Part shown: in pieces, positions 36,742 to 45,988 of the stretch
How positions within the stretch are numbered: the stretch's first letter is position 1
How the letters are laid out: the number at the start of each line of letters is the position of its first letter
Assembly: GCF_009647655.1 (NCBI RefSeq)
Contig: NZ_WJFD01000003.1
Location: 496,001-560,000 of the forward strand
Length of the DNA stretch: 64,000 nucleotides
Direction: 5' to 3'
DNA from: Chitinophaga sp. SYP-B3965
GTDB taxonomy: Bacteria > Bacteroidota > Bacteroidia > Chitinophagales > Chitinophagaceae
The notes under the pieces: model-generated
The model's database searches: none
What the model was told of the DNA's origin: nothing
What the model saw: the letters and a program-made list of their open reading frames with translations, nothing else
Made by a program: the position numbers and the translations under genes

Positions 36742-38310
36742 CTACAGTTTCAGCAAAGCCTTTACCGGATCCTTACCAAACAGCAGCTGCTCGGGGTTTT
36801 CCAGCATTTCTTTCACTCTCACGAGGAAACTTACAGACTCTTTACCGTCAATGATACGGTGATCATAACTGAGCGCCACATACATCATGGGAAGGATCAC
36901 TACCTGTCCGTTCACAGCCATCGGGCGGTCCTGGATCTTGTGCATGCCCAGGATAGCTGATTGCGGAATGTTAATGATAGGTGTGCTCATTAATGAACCG
37001 AATACACCGCCATTGGTGATGGTGAAGGTACCGCCGGTCATCTCTTCCATGGAAAGCTTGTTGTCACGTGCCTTAGTGGCCAGCTCTACTACTTTCTTCT
37101 CAATATCTGCCATACCCAGGCTTTCCGCATTGCGGATCACGGGTACAACGAGACCTTTTGGAGCGGATACGGCAATGGAAATATCACAGAAATCGTGGTA
37201 AACCAGTTCTTCTCCGTCTATATAAGCGTTAACGGCCGGGAACTCCTGCAATGCAAAGCAAACTGCTTTTGCGAAGAAGCTCATGAAACCAAGGTTAACA
37301 CCGTGTGCAGTTTTGAATACTTCTTTGTATTTGCTGCGGATAGCCATGATATTGGTCATATCCACCTCGTTGAACGTGGTGAGCATGGCCGTAGTGTTCT
37401 TGGCTTCCACCAGTCTGCGGGATACTACTTTACGCAGATTGCTCATTTTCTCCCTGCGCTCTGCACGGCTGAACAGATCATGCCCAATGGCTACACCCGG
37501 ATTTTCCAGGGCGGCCATTACATCATCTTTCATGATCTTGCCGTGTGCACCACTTCCTTTAATAGAAGCAGGGTCTACTTTCTTATCTGCAATTACAGCG
37601 GCAGCAACCGGGCTTGCTTTCACATCTCCAGGAAGTGTTGCAGCCGGGGCCTGTTGTGCAGGCGCCTGTGCTTTAGGTGCCGCGGCAGCCTGTTGTTGTG
37701 CAGGTTGTGCTTTACCGGCAGGGCGGGGAGCAGCCGTATCTATCTGGCAGGCTACGTCTCCTATATTGAGGGTATCTCCGTCTTTTGCGAGTGTTTTCAA
37801 TACACCGGCTTCTTCCGCATTCAGTTCGAAAGTGGCCTTCTCTGATTCCAGTTCGCAAAGCACTTCATCCCTTTCCACGTAATCACCTGTTTGCTTTAAC
37901 CATTTAAGGAGGGTCACTTCGCTGATGGATTCTCCGATGGTGGGAACTTTGATATCGATCGTGCCTTTGTTCACAGCTGGTGCTGCAGGGGCTGCTGCGG
38001 GAGCCGCCGGAGTTTCCGGAGCTGCTGCAGGTGCAGCAGGAGCCGCAGCCGCAGGGGCTGTGGTGGCAGCCGCGCCATCCGTATCAATAGTACAGGCTAC
38101 TGCCCCGATGTTCAGGGTATCGCCTTCTTTTGCAATGATCTTCAGTACACCGGCCTTCTCTGCATTCAGTTCAAAGGTGGCTTTCTCTGATTCCATTTCG
38201 CATAATACCTCATCCTGCTTCACAACATCTCCGTCTTTCTTGAGCCATTTTGCAAGTGTTACTTCGCTGATTGATTCTCCTACCGTGGGAACTTTAATTT
38301 CGATTATCAT
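36742..38310 (-). CDS. sucB: 2-oxoglutarate dehydrogenase E2, dihydrolipoyl succinyltransferase
   Basis: 522 residues with two N-terminal lipoyl domains (about 1-77 and 118-194), each with the lipoylation lysine in ESEKATFEL (Lys43, Lys158). Ala/Pro-rich linkers join them. A peripheral-subunit-binding domain (ASPVAAAVIADKKVDP) and the catalytic acyltransferase domain with DHRIIDG follow. It transfers the succinyl group to CoA in the TCA cycle. E. coli SucB has a single lipoyl domain; two near-identical copies suggest internal duplication. It follows sucA by 76 nt. Confidence 0.95.
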   Translation of the reverse strand: MIIEIKVPTVGESISEVTLAKWLKKDGDVVKQDEVLCEMESEKATFELNAEKAGVLKIIAKEGDTLNIGAVACTIDTDGAAATTAPAAAAPAAPAAAPETPAAPAAAPAAPAVNKGTIDIKVPTIGESISEVTLLKWLKQTGDYVERDEVLCELESEKATFELNAEEAGVLKTLAKDGDTLNIGDVACQIDTAAPRPAGKAQPAQQQAAAAPKAQAPAQQAPAATLPGDVKASPVAAAVIADKKVDPASIKGSGAHGKIMKDDVMAALENPGVAIGHDLFSRAERREKMSNLRKVVSRRLVEAKNTTAMLTTFNEVDMTNIMAIRSKYKEVFKTAHGVNLGFMSFFAKAVCFALQEFPAVNAYIDGEELVYHDFCDISIAVSAPKGLVVPVIRNAESLGMADIEKKVVELATKARDNKLSMEEMTGGTFTITNGGVFGSLMSTPIINIPQSAILGMHKIQDRPMAVNGQVVILPMMYVALSYDHRIIDGKESVSFLVRVKEMLENPEQLLFGKDPVKALLKL

Positions 38311-38386
38311 GTGTTAACCCTCCATTCCGCTTTTATGCGGAAAGTTTTGTTTTGCGAATTTACTGGTCAATTACAAACCAGCCCTA

Positions 38387-41149
38387 TTATTTTTTTGCTT
38401 TAACCTTAAAAGCTGCGTCTATGATATCCTGTTGCTCCTTAGCATGCACTTTACCATAACCGGTTGCCGTAGCTGCACTGGCCGGGCGGCTGATCACATC
38501 ATATTTAATTTGCTGCAGGTTCATTAACAGGAAACTGGCGGCACCCATATTCAGGGGCTCTTCCTGTACCCAGGACCATGCAGCCCCTTTGTATTTCTTC
38601 TGGATAGCTTCCAGTTGCCCTACCGGCAACGGATACAGCTGTTCCATCCGCACAATGGCCACATCTTTCCGGTCTTCCTTCATTTGCTTCTCGCTCAGGT
38701 CGAAATACATCTTACCGCTGCAAAGCAATACTTTCTTCACACCAGCTGCATCTGTGATAAACGGATCATCCAGTACTTCTTTGAACCCGCCCTGCGTGAA
38801 TTCCGCAATGGGGCTGTAACTCCGCACGTGACGAAGGTTGGCCTTGGGTGAGAAGTTGATCATCGGTTTACGGAAAGGCAGCGCCAGCTGGCGGCGTATA
38901 GCATGGAAGAAGCTGGAAGCTGTTGTACAATTGGTAATAAATATGTTCTGTTCAGCACACTGTTGCAGGAAGCGTTCCAGGCGGGCGCTGGAGTGTTCCG
39001 GCCCCTGCCCTTCATATCCGTGTGGCAGCAACAGCACGAGGCCGCTTTGCTTTTGCCATTTGGTTTCTGCAGATGTGATGAACTGGTCTATCAATGTTTG
39101 AGCGCCATTCATGAAATCCCCGAACTGGGCTTCCCAAATGGTCAGCGCATTAGGGTTGGCGATGGAATAACCGTATTCAAAACCCAGCACAGCAAATTCG
39201 CTGAGCAGGGAATTGTAAATGCGGAACTTGCCCTGATCGTCGCTCAGTTTGCTGAGGCGGCTGTATTCTTCGTCTGTTTCTTCGTTACGCAATACGGCAT
39301 GGCGGTGAGAGAAGGTACCCCTCTTCACATCCTGGCCGCTTAAACGCACGTCCCGGCCATCTTTCAGGATACTGCCATAAGCCAGTAATTCCCCGGAAGA
39401 CCAGTCCAGCAGACCTTGTTCGCTGTACAGCTTTTGTTTATCCTGGAGCAGTTTTTCCACTTTACGTAATGGTTTAAATCCTTCAGGTATAACCATTATG
39501 CCCTTGAAAAGGTTTTCCAGCTGCTCTTTGGTGATAGCGGTATCAGGAGATTTGTCGAAATCCGCCAGGGTGGATTTGCGCAGTTCCTTCCACCATTTTT
39601 CCGGGGTCTGGTAAGTATACGGTAGCGGATGTTGTTTTACATCATCCAGGCGCTCCTGCAGATCTGCCCAGAAAGCTTTTTCCATTTCCTGCGCGATGGA
39701 AGCATCCACATCCCCTTTGGCAATGAGCTGCTGGGAATATACTTCGCGGGGATTGGGGTGTTTATCGATCTCTGCGTAAAGTTTCGGTTGGGTGAATTTA
39801 GGATCATCTCCCTCATTGTGACCGTGTTTGCGGTAGCAAACCATATCTATATAGATATCGGAGTTAAACTCCTGGCGGTAACGTGTAGCAATCTCCGCAA
39901 TCTTCACGGCGGCTTCCACATCGTCCCCGTTCACATGGAACACAGGGGCTTGCACAATAGAAGCTACGCTGGTACAATAATCGGAGGACCTTGCATCTTC
40001 AAAATCGGTGGTGAAACCGATCTGGTTGTTGATCACAAAGTGCATGGTGCCGCCGGTATAGTAGCCTTTCAGCTTACTCATCTGGGCCACTTCATATACT
40101 ACTCCCTGACCTGCAATAGCCGCGTCTCCGTGGATGAGGATGGGGAGGATCTGATCGTAATCGCTGTTGTAGATCACATCTGCCTTGCTGCGGGCAAAAC
40201 CTACCACAACAGGGTCTACCACTTCCAGGTGGGAAGGGTTGGGTGTGAGCTGTACGTTCACCTCTTTACCGGCAGGGGTTTGAATAGTAGAGCGGAAGCC
40301 CAGGTGGTACTTCACGTCTCCGCTGCCCATGGTGGTATCGGGGATGGCAGTTCCTTCAAATTCTGAGAAGATCTGCTCATATGTTTTACCCAGGATATTG
40401 GCCAGCACGTTCAAACGGCCGCGGTGTGCCATACCGATCACTACTTCCTGTACACCGTATTCGGCAGAAGTATTGATCATGGCATCCAGTGCGGGGATGG
40501 TGGTTTCGCCACCTTCCAGGGAGAAACGTTTCTGCCCGATATATTTGGTATGGAGGAATTTTTCGAACATAACACCCTGGTTCAGCTTGAGCAGGATGCG
40601 TTTTTTCTGATCCACGGTGAGGGGATTGCGGATGGTGGTTTCCATCTCTTTCTGCAACCAGTCTACCTTTGCGGCATCATTGATATAAGTAAATTCCAGG
40701 CCTACAGCTGCTGCATATACCCCTTTGAGGTGTTGCAGGATCTTGTCCAGGCTGGTTTTACCAAGGCCGATCACCTGGCCGGCAAAGAATTCTGTTTTAA
40801 GGTCTGCGTCTGTAAGGCCAAAGAAACTAAGGTCCAGATTAGGCTGGCGGTCTTTCCGGGGACGGATGGGGTTGGTATTGGCCACTAAATGGCCTTTTTT
40901 GCGATAGGCCTGGATAAGGCGGTAAACACCCAGTTCCTTCACAAGTTGTTCGCTGCTTACCGGCAAGGTTACCGCAGTGCCACCAGCGGCGGGGGCCGCT
41001 TTACCGTTAGTGTTGCTCACCGCAAAGTCAAATCCTTCAAAAAACCTGATCCATTCCGGATCTACACTAGCCGGATCAGTACTGTACTCTTTATACAGCG
41101 ATTCGATGTACGCCGGATGCGAGTTGGTGACAAACGAAAAGTCCTTCAT
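38387..41149 (-). CDS. sucA: 2-oxoglutarate dehydrogenase E1
   Basis: 920 residues, full length for the family. The thiamine-diphosphate-binding region HGDAAIAGQGVVYE, the substrate-side MAHRGRLNVLAN, and the C-terminal QEEPLNMGA motif are present, as is the N-terminal segment SFVTNSHPAYIESLYKEY that binds E2. It decarboxylates 2-oxoglutarate and passes the succinyl unit to the E2 lipoyl arm. First gene of the two-gene operon; E3 is not in the window. Confidence 0.97.
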   Translation of the reverse strand: MKDFSFVTNSHPAYIESLYKEYSTDPASVDPEWIRFFEGFDFAVSNTNGKAAPAAGGTAVTLPVSSEQLVKELGVYRLIQAYRKKGHLVANTNPIRPRKDRQPNLDLSFFGLTDADLKTEFFAGQVIGLGKTSLDKILQHLKGVYAAAVGLEFTYINDAAKVDWLQKEMETTIRNPLTVDQKKRILLKLNQGVMFEKFLHTKYIGQKRFSLEGGETTIPALDAMINTSAEYGVQEVVIGMAHRGRLNVLANILGKTYEQIFSEFEGTAIPDTTMGSGDVKYHLGFRSTIQTPAGKEVNVQLTPNPSHLEVVDPVVVGFARSKADVIYNSDYDQILPILIHGDAAIAGQGVVYEVAQMSKLKGYYTGGTMHFVINNQIGFTTDFEDARSSDYCTSVASIVQAPVFHVNGDDVEAAVKIAEIATRYRQEFNSDIYIDMVCYRKHGHNEGDDPKFTQPKLYAEIDKHPNPREVYSQQLIAKGDVDASIAQEMEKAFWADLQERLDDVKQHPLPYTYQTPEKWWKELRKSTLADFDKSPDTAITKEQLENLFKGIMVIPEGFKPLRKVEKLLQDKQKLYSEQGLLDWSSGELLAYGSILKDGRDVRLSGQDVKRGTFSHRHAVLRNEETDEEYSRLSKLSDDQGKFRIYNSLLSEFAVLGFEYGYSIANPNALTIWEAQFGDFMNGAQTLIDQFITSAETKWQKQSGLVLLLPHGYEGQGPEHSSARLERFLQQCAEQNIFITNCTTASSFFHAIRRQLALPFRKPMINFSPKANLRHVRSYSPIAEFTQGGFKEVLDDPFITDAAGVKKVLLCSGKMYFDLSEKQMKEDRKDVAIVRMEQLYPLPVGQLEAIQKKYKGAAWSWVQEEPLNMGAASFLLMNLQQIKYDVISRPASAATATGYGKVHAKEQQDIIDAAFKVKAKK

Positions 41150-41315
41150 TTACAACGAAAATTTAAGCTTGGTCTTTTATTCTGAAACATATTCCATTCT
41201 ATATAACACACAAAACGGGATATGGGATTGCAAATATCGCTAAAGATTTGGGATTTTATGGTATTTCCACAGTGGTTTTATGAGGATTTCAAGGTATAAT
41301 ATGTGTATAATTTAT

Positions 41316-41323
41316 TATCTTTG
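41316..41323 (+). promoter_or_regulatory. Upstream -7 element ahead of rpsT
   Basis: TATCTTTG fits TAnnTTTG exactly. It would start an RNA near 41328, which meets a terminator-like hairpin after only about 50 nt. Confidence 0.5.
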
Positions 41324-41337
41324 TGACCCGTATCGAA

Positions 41338-41382
41338 AAGGGTAATTCTCCGGCTCCGGAGGAAATCCCTTCTTTTTATTTT
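41338..41382 (+). terminator. Terminator-like hairpin in the rpsT leader
   Basis: AAGGG (41338-41342) pairs with CCCTT (41367-41371) around an inner CTCCGG/CCGGAG stem (41348-41353, 41356-41361), then CTTTTTATTTT. No plus-strand gene lies upstream for 12 kb, so it must act on the promoter at 41316. Confidence 0.65.
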
Positions 41383-41402
41383 GTTTGTAATAAGTAAAAA
41401 CA

Positions 41403-41410
41403 TACCTTTG
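41403..41410 (+). promoter_or_regulatory. Downstream -7 element of rpsT
   Basis: TACCTTTG fits TAnnTTTG exactly and lies 25 nt before the rpsT ATG, after the hairpin, so it could drive rpsT independently. Confidence 0.5.
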
Positions 41411-41435
41411 CCCTCCGAAACTTGAAAATTATACA

Positions 41436-41690
41436 ATGGCAAACCATAAAGCAACGAAAAAAGACGTACGTCAAAGCAGAAAGCGAAATGAGCGTAACCG
41501 TTACTACGGTAAAACTACCCGTAATGCCATACGGGACCTGAAAAAGCTGACTGACAAGGCTGCTGCTTCAGAGAATTTACCTGAAGTAATTTCTATGATC
41601 GACAAACTGGCTAAGCGCAATATCATACACAAGAACAAGGCTGCAAACCTGAAGAGCAAGCTCTCCAAGAAGGTTAACGTCCTGGCTTAA
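41436..41690 (+). CDS. rpsT: 30S ribosomal protein S20
   Basis: 84 residues, very basic, beginning MANHKATKKDVRQSRKRNERNR and ending in the helix-rich IIHKNKAANLKSKLSKKV typical of S20. It binds the 5' domain of 16S rRNA early in 30S assembly. Single-gene unit with two possible promoters, a hairpin between them, and its own terminator at 41713-41745. Confidence 0.97.
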   Translation: MANHKATKKDVRQSRKRNERNRYYGKTTRNAIRDLKKLTDKAAASENLPEVISMIDKLAKRNIIHKNKAANLKSKLSKKVNVLA

Positions 41691-41712
41691 TTGCGCTGCG
41701 TAAAAATACTTC

Positions 41713-41745
41713 AGCTCTTCCTGGAAAACGGGAAGAGCTTTTTTT
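41713..41745 (+). terminator. Intrinsic terminator of rpsT
   Basis: A 9-bp stem AGCTCTTCC (41713-41721) pairs with 41731-41739, followed directly by a run of T. It lies 22 nt past the stop. Confidence 0.9.
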
Positions 41746-41785
41746 ATTTGTGTTAAGAGATTGATAACCAGCTTCTTTAAAAAGT

Positions 41786-41850
41786 AATCCCACACCAATC
41801 CCGTATCAATCCCGTACCAATCCCGTATCCTTCCCGTATCCATCCCGTAT
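41786..41850. repeat. Six-copy 11-bp TCCCGTA array
   Basis: TCCC starts at 41788, 41799, 41810, 41821, 41832 and 41843, exactly 11 bp each. The consensus unit is AATCCCGTA(T/C)C; the first copy reads TCCCACA. It lies between the rpsT terminator and the M14 peptidase gene. Confidence 0.88.
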
Positions 41851-41958
41851 TAAGGTGGGGTACCTGTCAAAATAGCAGCATAAAAACTGCCACCTCATTC
41901 ATATAATTCCCACAAACGAGGCAAGGATATTTAACCCAGACCCTGTATTTTTATAGCC

Positions 41959-43689
41959 ATGAGGAATTTCTCCATTATTCTGCTATCCTGCCTGGCTTTA
42001 TCTGCTTCCGCACAGGATTTTACCACTAAATATGAACGTACCGGCAGCAAAGAGACCGTTACCTACCATGAATGCATTGCTTACTACAAAGCCCTCGTAA
42101 AACACTACCCGCAGCTAAAACTGATGGAAATAGGGCAAACAGATGCCGGATACCCACTCCACCTGGTAGTGCTCTCCCAGGATAAAGACTTCAATTTCGA
42201 AAGCCTTCATAAAAAGAATAAACGCATTATCCTGATCAACAATGGCATCCACCCCGGCGAACCGGATGGTATTGATGCCAGCATGATGCTCCTGCGGGAC
42301 ATTGTACAGGGAAAAAAGAAATTACCGGCGAATGTGGTATTGGCCGTGATCCCCCTGTATAATATCGGCGGTTCCCTCAACCGGAGTGCTTTTTACCGGG
42401 TAGACCAAAATGGCCCCGAAGAGTTCGGTTCCCGGGGCAATGCCCAAAATCTCGATCTGAACCGGGATTTCATCAAAGCTGATTCCCGCAATGCCCGTGC
42501 CTTCCAACAGATCTACCAGATGACGGATGCCGATGTGTTTGTAGATAACCATGTAAGCAACGGCGCTGACTATCAGCACATTATGACCTTGCTCACTACC
42601 CAGCACGGCAAACTGGGCGGCCCCATGGGTGAATTCATCCATAAAAGCTTTGAACCCGGCCTCTACCGTTTAATGAAGGAAAAGGGTTACGATCTCCTCC
42701 CCTACGTAAATCATTTCGGCGATACACCGGACAGTGGCTGGGTAGCTTATGCGGACGGCCCAAGATATTCCAGTGGATACACCACGCTCTTCCATACTTT
42801 CGGTTTTGTGCCGGAAACTCATATGCTGAAACCCTATAAGCAACGTGTGGAAGCTACTTATGCCCTCATGGAATGTTTTATCAGGTTCACCAGCGAAAAC
42901 AGTGAAGAGATCAGCCGGCTGCGCAGGCAAACGAAAGAAGCTGTCAAATCCCAAACAAAGTTCCCGCTTAGCTGGGCACCGGATATGACCAAATCTGAAT
43001 ATTATACGTTTAAAGGATTCAAAGCCGGCAGAAAACCGAGTGAGATCTCCGGATTACCCCGCCTTTACTACGATAGGAATCAACCTTATGAAAAACAGAT
43101 CAGGATCTTCAATACGTTTGAAGGAGGTGATTTCGTGGATAAACCGGAAGCTTATATTATCCCGCAAGGCTGGTGGGCTGTGATAGAATTGCTGCAGAAC
43201 AATAAAGTTCGCATGCGCCAGCTGGCCAGGGATACTTCCATTGAAGTAGAAGCTTATAAGATCGAAGATTATAAAACACCCTTACGCCCTTATGAGAAAC
43301 ACTATATTCATAATGGTGTGAAAGTGAGCGCCAGCAAACAAACCATCAAATTCCTGAAAGGAGATTATTACATCCCCATGAACCAGGTTGCTAACCGTTA
43401 CCTGGTGGAAACACTGGAACCAACGGGTGGTGATTCCTTCTTTGCCTGGAATTTCTTTGATGCTATCCTGGGTCAGAAAGAAGGGTATTCTACTTATGTG
43501 TTTGAAGATACCGCAGCAGAATTCTTACGCCAGCACCCGGAAGTGAAGAAAGAACTGGAGAAGAAAAGAGCAGAGGACAGCACATTTGCACAGAGTGCAT
43601 CTGCGCAGTTGAATTTTGTGTATCGTGCTTCTCCCTGGAATGAACCTGGATTCATGCGTTACCCGGTATACCGTGTTGTTCATAAATAA
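41959..43689 (+). CDS. M14-family zinc carboxypeptidase-like metallopeptidase
   Basis: A 576-residue secreted protein (signal ends ASAQ, residue 19). The M14 zinc site is visible: His98-x-x-Glu101 in GIHPGEPDG and His198 in FVDNHVSNG, with the substrate Arg169 in LNRDF. PETHMLKPY carries the likely catalytic Glu. It should cut C-terminal residues from peptides outside the cytoplasm. About 250 residues follow the peptidase domain, of unknown role. A TATTTTTA element ends 5 nt before the ATG. The next gene follows 9 nt on. Confidence 0.9.
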   Translation: MRNFSIILLSCLALSASAQDFTTKYERTGSKETVTYHECIAYYKALVKHYPQLKLMEIGQTDAGYPLHLVVLSQDKDFNFESLHKKNKRIILINNGIHPGEPDGIDASMMLLRDIVQGKKKLPANVVLAVIPLYNIGGSLNRSAFYRVDQNGPEEFGSRGNAQNLDLNRDFIKADSRNARAFQQIYQMTDADVFVDNHVSNGADYQHIMTLLTTQHGKLGGPMGEFIHKSFEPGLYRLMKEKGYDLLPYVNHFGDTPDSGWVAYADGPRYSSGYTTLFHTFGFVPETHMLKPYKQRVEATYALMECFIRFTSENSEEISRLRRQTKEAVKSQTKFPLSWAPDMTKSEYYTFKGFKAGRKPSEISGLPRLYYDRNQPYEKQIRIFNTFEGGDFVDKPEAYIIPQGWWAVIELLQNNKVRMRQLARDTSIEVEAYKIEDYKTPLRPYEKHYIHNGVKVSASKQTIKFLKGDYYIPMNQVANRYLVETLEPTGGDSFFAWNFFDAILGQKEGYSTYVFEDTAAEFLRQHPEVKKELEKKRAEDSTFAQSASAQLNFVYRASPWNEPGFMRYPVYRVVHK

Positions 43690-43698
43690 CCCTCATAT

Positions 43699-44565
43699 AT
43701 GAAACCCTTTTTCATGCTAATGCTGCTCATTGGCCACGCTGCCATGGCACAGGTACCTGTTTTACAATATAAAACCGGTGCTAAACACCGGTATCAGCTG
43801 TTCACGTCTTTCAGTTACAATGGCCAGCCGCAGCCATCTTCCCTGGCTATCTGTGAAGTCACAACCGGTAAGGATCAAAAAGGTATTCCCTTTGAAGAAG
43901 TGAAATGGATCAGCCTTAAACGGATCAAAGGAACGGATACCACGGATGAATCTGCTACCGCACTGGCCGTAAAACCTTATACACTTTCGCTGGATAGCAA
44001 GGGCAATCTTGCTTTGCCGAAGATAGACGTAGCAGATATGACCGGGCCCATCACTGATTTTCATACTTTCTATGTTGCTGTAGGCCCACAGCTTGGCTTG
44101 CAGCAATTGAAAAAGGCCGGAGATAAAGTGGTAAAACCAGAATTAGTGAAAGGAGATTTTGCCAACGGGAAAACAATCCTTGTTGGGCATGATTGTTTGC
44201 AAGTGATTTCGAGCCTCACTGCCATAAACAAACAACAGGTGATCGTTAAAACCCAATTCCTCCCTCCTGCCAATCCATGCCTTAACTTTCTGCTGGAGGA
44301 TATGAAGGAACCTGTGATCAAAGACACGCTGAATAATTTCCAGATGGTACGCCCCGGTGCAGCAGGAGCCTATAATGTGCAATATGGCCGTGAATTCTTT
44401 ACCATCAATACTTCCATCCGCACCACAGATGGCAGGATTGAAAAAGCAGATATGCACAACCTGCTAAACCTGAAAGTAAAACTGAATTGTGATAGTACTT
44501 ACCGGCAATGCCAGCACGAAGTGCCATTTAAAATTGAACGGAATCTTACATTGGAATTATTATAA
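43699..44565 (+). CDS. Secreted protein of unknown function
   Basis: 288 residues with a signal peptide (cleavage near AAMAQ, residue 18). I do not recognise a domain. The mature protein has alternating hydrophobic strands and four to five cysteines, two near the C-terminus (KLNCDSTYRQCQHEV). It is probably co-transcribed with the M14 peptidase 9 nt upstream, suggesting a role outside the cytoplasm linked to it. Confidence 0.7.
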   Translation: MKPFFMLMLLIGHAAMAQVPVLQYKTGAKHRYQLFTSFSYNGQPQPSSLAICEVTTGKDQKGIPFEEVKWISLKRIKGTDTTDESATALAVKPYTLSLDSKGNLALPKIDVADMTGPITDFHTFYVAVGPQLGLQQLKKAGDKVVKPELVKGDFANGKTILVGHDCLQVISSLTAINKQQVIVKTQFLPPANPCLNFLLEDMKEPVIKDTLNNFQMVRPGAAGAYNVQYGREFFTINTSIRTTDGRIEKADMHNLLNLKVKLNCDSTYRQCQHEVPFKIERNLTLELL

Positions 44566-44591
44566 TACATTTACATCATAAAAGGTGACTA

Positions 44592-44966
44592 GTGAGTAAT
44601 CGTTTCTTTCAATATATATCAAAGATCTTTGGCGGCAGTTATGCCAAGTCAGGGCCTACGTTTGAAGAATTACTGCAAAAGATAATACTGCAGGATAAAA
44701 CCCATTTCATTACCGGGTTCAAATCTTTTCAGGCGGATTTTAATGTTGAGTTCAATGATTTCAATTATGCGCATCTCCAGGCACTAATTGAAAAGGGACA
44801 AACAGATCATTTTAATAAAGCGGAATTTATCAGTGAGCATACGCTGGAAACCTTAACGGTAGCCAGGTTGAAAGCACAGGACAATAAGGAATACATTGCG
44901 CTGTTCTATGATCCGGTGGACTTCTTTTCTAACCCGGAGGTGTTGAAGATCTATAAGATAGCTTAG
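44592..44966 (+). CDS. Small protein of unknown function
   Basis: 124 residues from a GTG at 44592; no ATG is available near the start. Not membrane bound and without a signal peptide; rich in aromatic and acidic residues (FQADFNVEFNDFNY). Family not recognised. It follows the secreted unknown by 26 nt. Its stop overlaps the stop of the convergent ketosynthase-like gene by two bases, with no room for a terminator between them. Confidence 0.65.
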   Translation: MSNRFFQYISKIFGGSYAKSGPTFEELLQKIILQDKTHFITGFKSFQADFNVEFNDFNYAHLQALIEKGQTDHFNKAEFISEHTLETLTVARLKAQDNKEYIALFYDPVDFFSNPEVLKIYKIA

Positions 44967-45988
44967 CTATTACTCAGCAACAGGAAAGTGTGCTGATCTC
45001 CATAGAAGTTATTATAGATAAGTATCTTCTTCAACCCCTGCTCCTTTATCACCTGCGTAGCCAGCCATAATGCAAAAGCAGATGCCGTATCATATTCACC
45101 GCAGAGTGTTTTAAACGGTAGCGAAGTGGTAGCAGGGAAATATTGTACAATTAAATTGTGGTAATAGTGATCGTGGTTCACATCTCCATTCTGGCCGGTG
45201 ATCAGGAGATCGATATCCGATGGGGTAATTTCATGCTGTGCCAGGAATGTTTCCAATGCAGCATGTAACTTTTCCTGCGTGGGCTTGTACACCATCTTAA
45301 TGCCTTCAATACAGGCCAGTGGATGGTTTCCGGGTTTACTGCCCAACATGAAGAAAGCCGATCCTTCGCCGGCAATGGTGCCGGGCGTTCTGCTGGTTAA
45401 AAGTTCTGCAGGTTGCGTGAGGGCTTTTTTCCAGTAACCAATGCGACTCTTGATATAAAAATGTTCGTCGGATATTTCTTCGAAGGCGCCTGTGAGCACT
45501 ACATCTGCATTGCCTTCGGCGATTTGCATCATACTATCCAGCAGGGCGTGCTCAAAGGAAAAACCACGGTGAACGAAAGTGCTGTTGTATTGTGTACATT
45601 TCTGTTGCACCGCTATAAGGCCGTTCACAGAATTGTAGGTGGATTGAATAAAGGGTGTTGGATTGAGCGCTGTTTCTGCGTACTCTGTAATGTTCTTCAG
45701 GAAACGTTCTGTATCCTGCAAACTGCCTTTACCGGTGCCAGTGATAATAGCGCCAGGCATACTTACCTCACTGTTGCGTAAACATTGCAGCGCAGCTACC
45801 AGTCCCATTTTGAGCACGCGGCTCATGCGGCGTAAATTGTTGGGAGGAATGAAACCGCTGTAATCCGGTTCCTTGATACGCAACAGGTTTTTATCCGCCA
45901 GCGTTAGCAGCTGTGGAACAAAAGGGCCCGAAAAGCTTTCCTGTGGAGAGATAGCGGCGGCCGACTGTATGTAGTATTTACCCTTCAT
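44963..45988 (-). CDS. Ketosynthase-like protein, chain-length-factor type (no active-site Cys)
   Basis: 341 residues with thiolase-fold character. Compared with the ketosynthase encoded just upstream, TFVHRGFSFEHAL (137-149) lines up with TISTACSSSANAL, placing Gly142 where the catalytic Cys should be. The two catalytic histidines also seem replaced (GQNGD and GEYDT). Such inactive partners (chain length factors) pair with an active KS to set chain length. It overlaps the KS gene by 11 nt, which supports a 1:1 complex. Last gene of the Dar cluster operon. Confidence 0.78.
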   Translation of the reverse strand: MKGKYYIQSAAAISPQESFSGPFVPQLLTLADKNLLRIKEPDYSGFIPPNNLRRMSRVLKMGLVAALQCLRNSEVSMPGAIITGTGKGSLQDTERFLKNITEYAETALNPTPFIQSTYNSVNGLIAVQQKCTQYNSTFVHRGFSFEHALLDSMMQIAEGNADVVLTGAFEEISDEHFYIKSRIGYWKKALTQPAELLTSRTPGTIAGEGSAFFMLGSKPGNHPLACIEGIKMVYKPTQEKLHAALETFLAQHEITPSDIDLLITGQNGDVNHDHYYHNLIVQYFPATTSLPFKTLCGEYDTASAFALWLATQVIKEQGLKKILIYNNFYGDQHTFLLLSNS

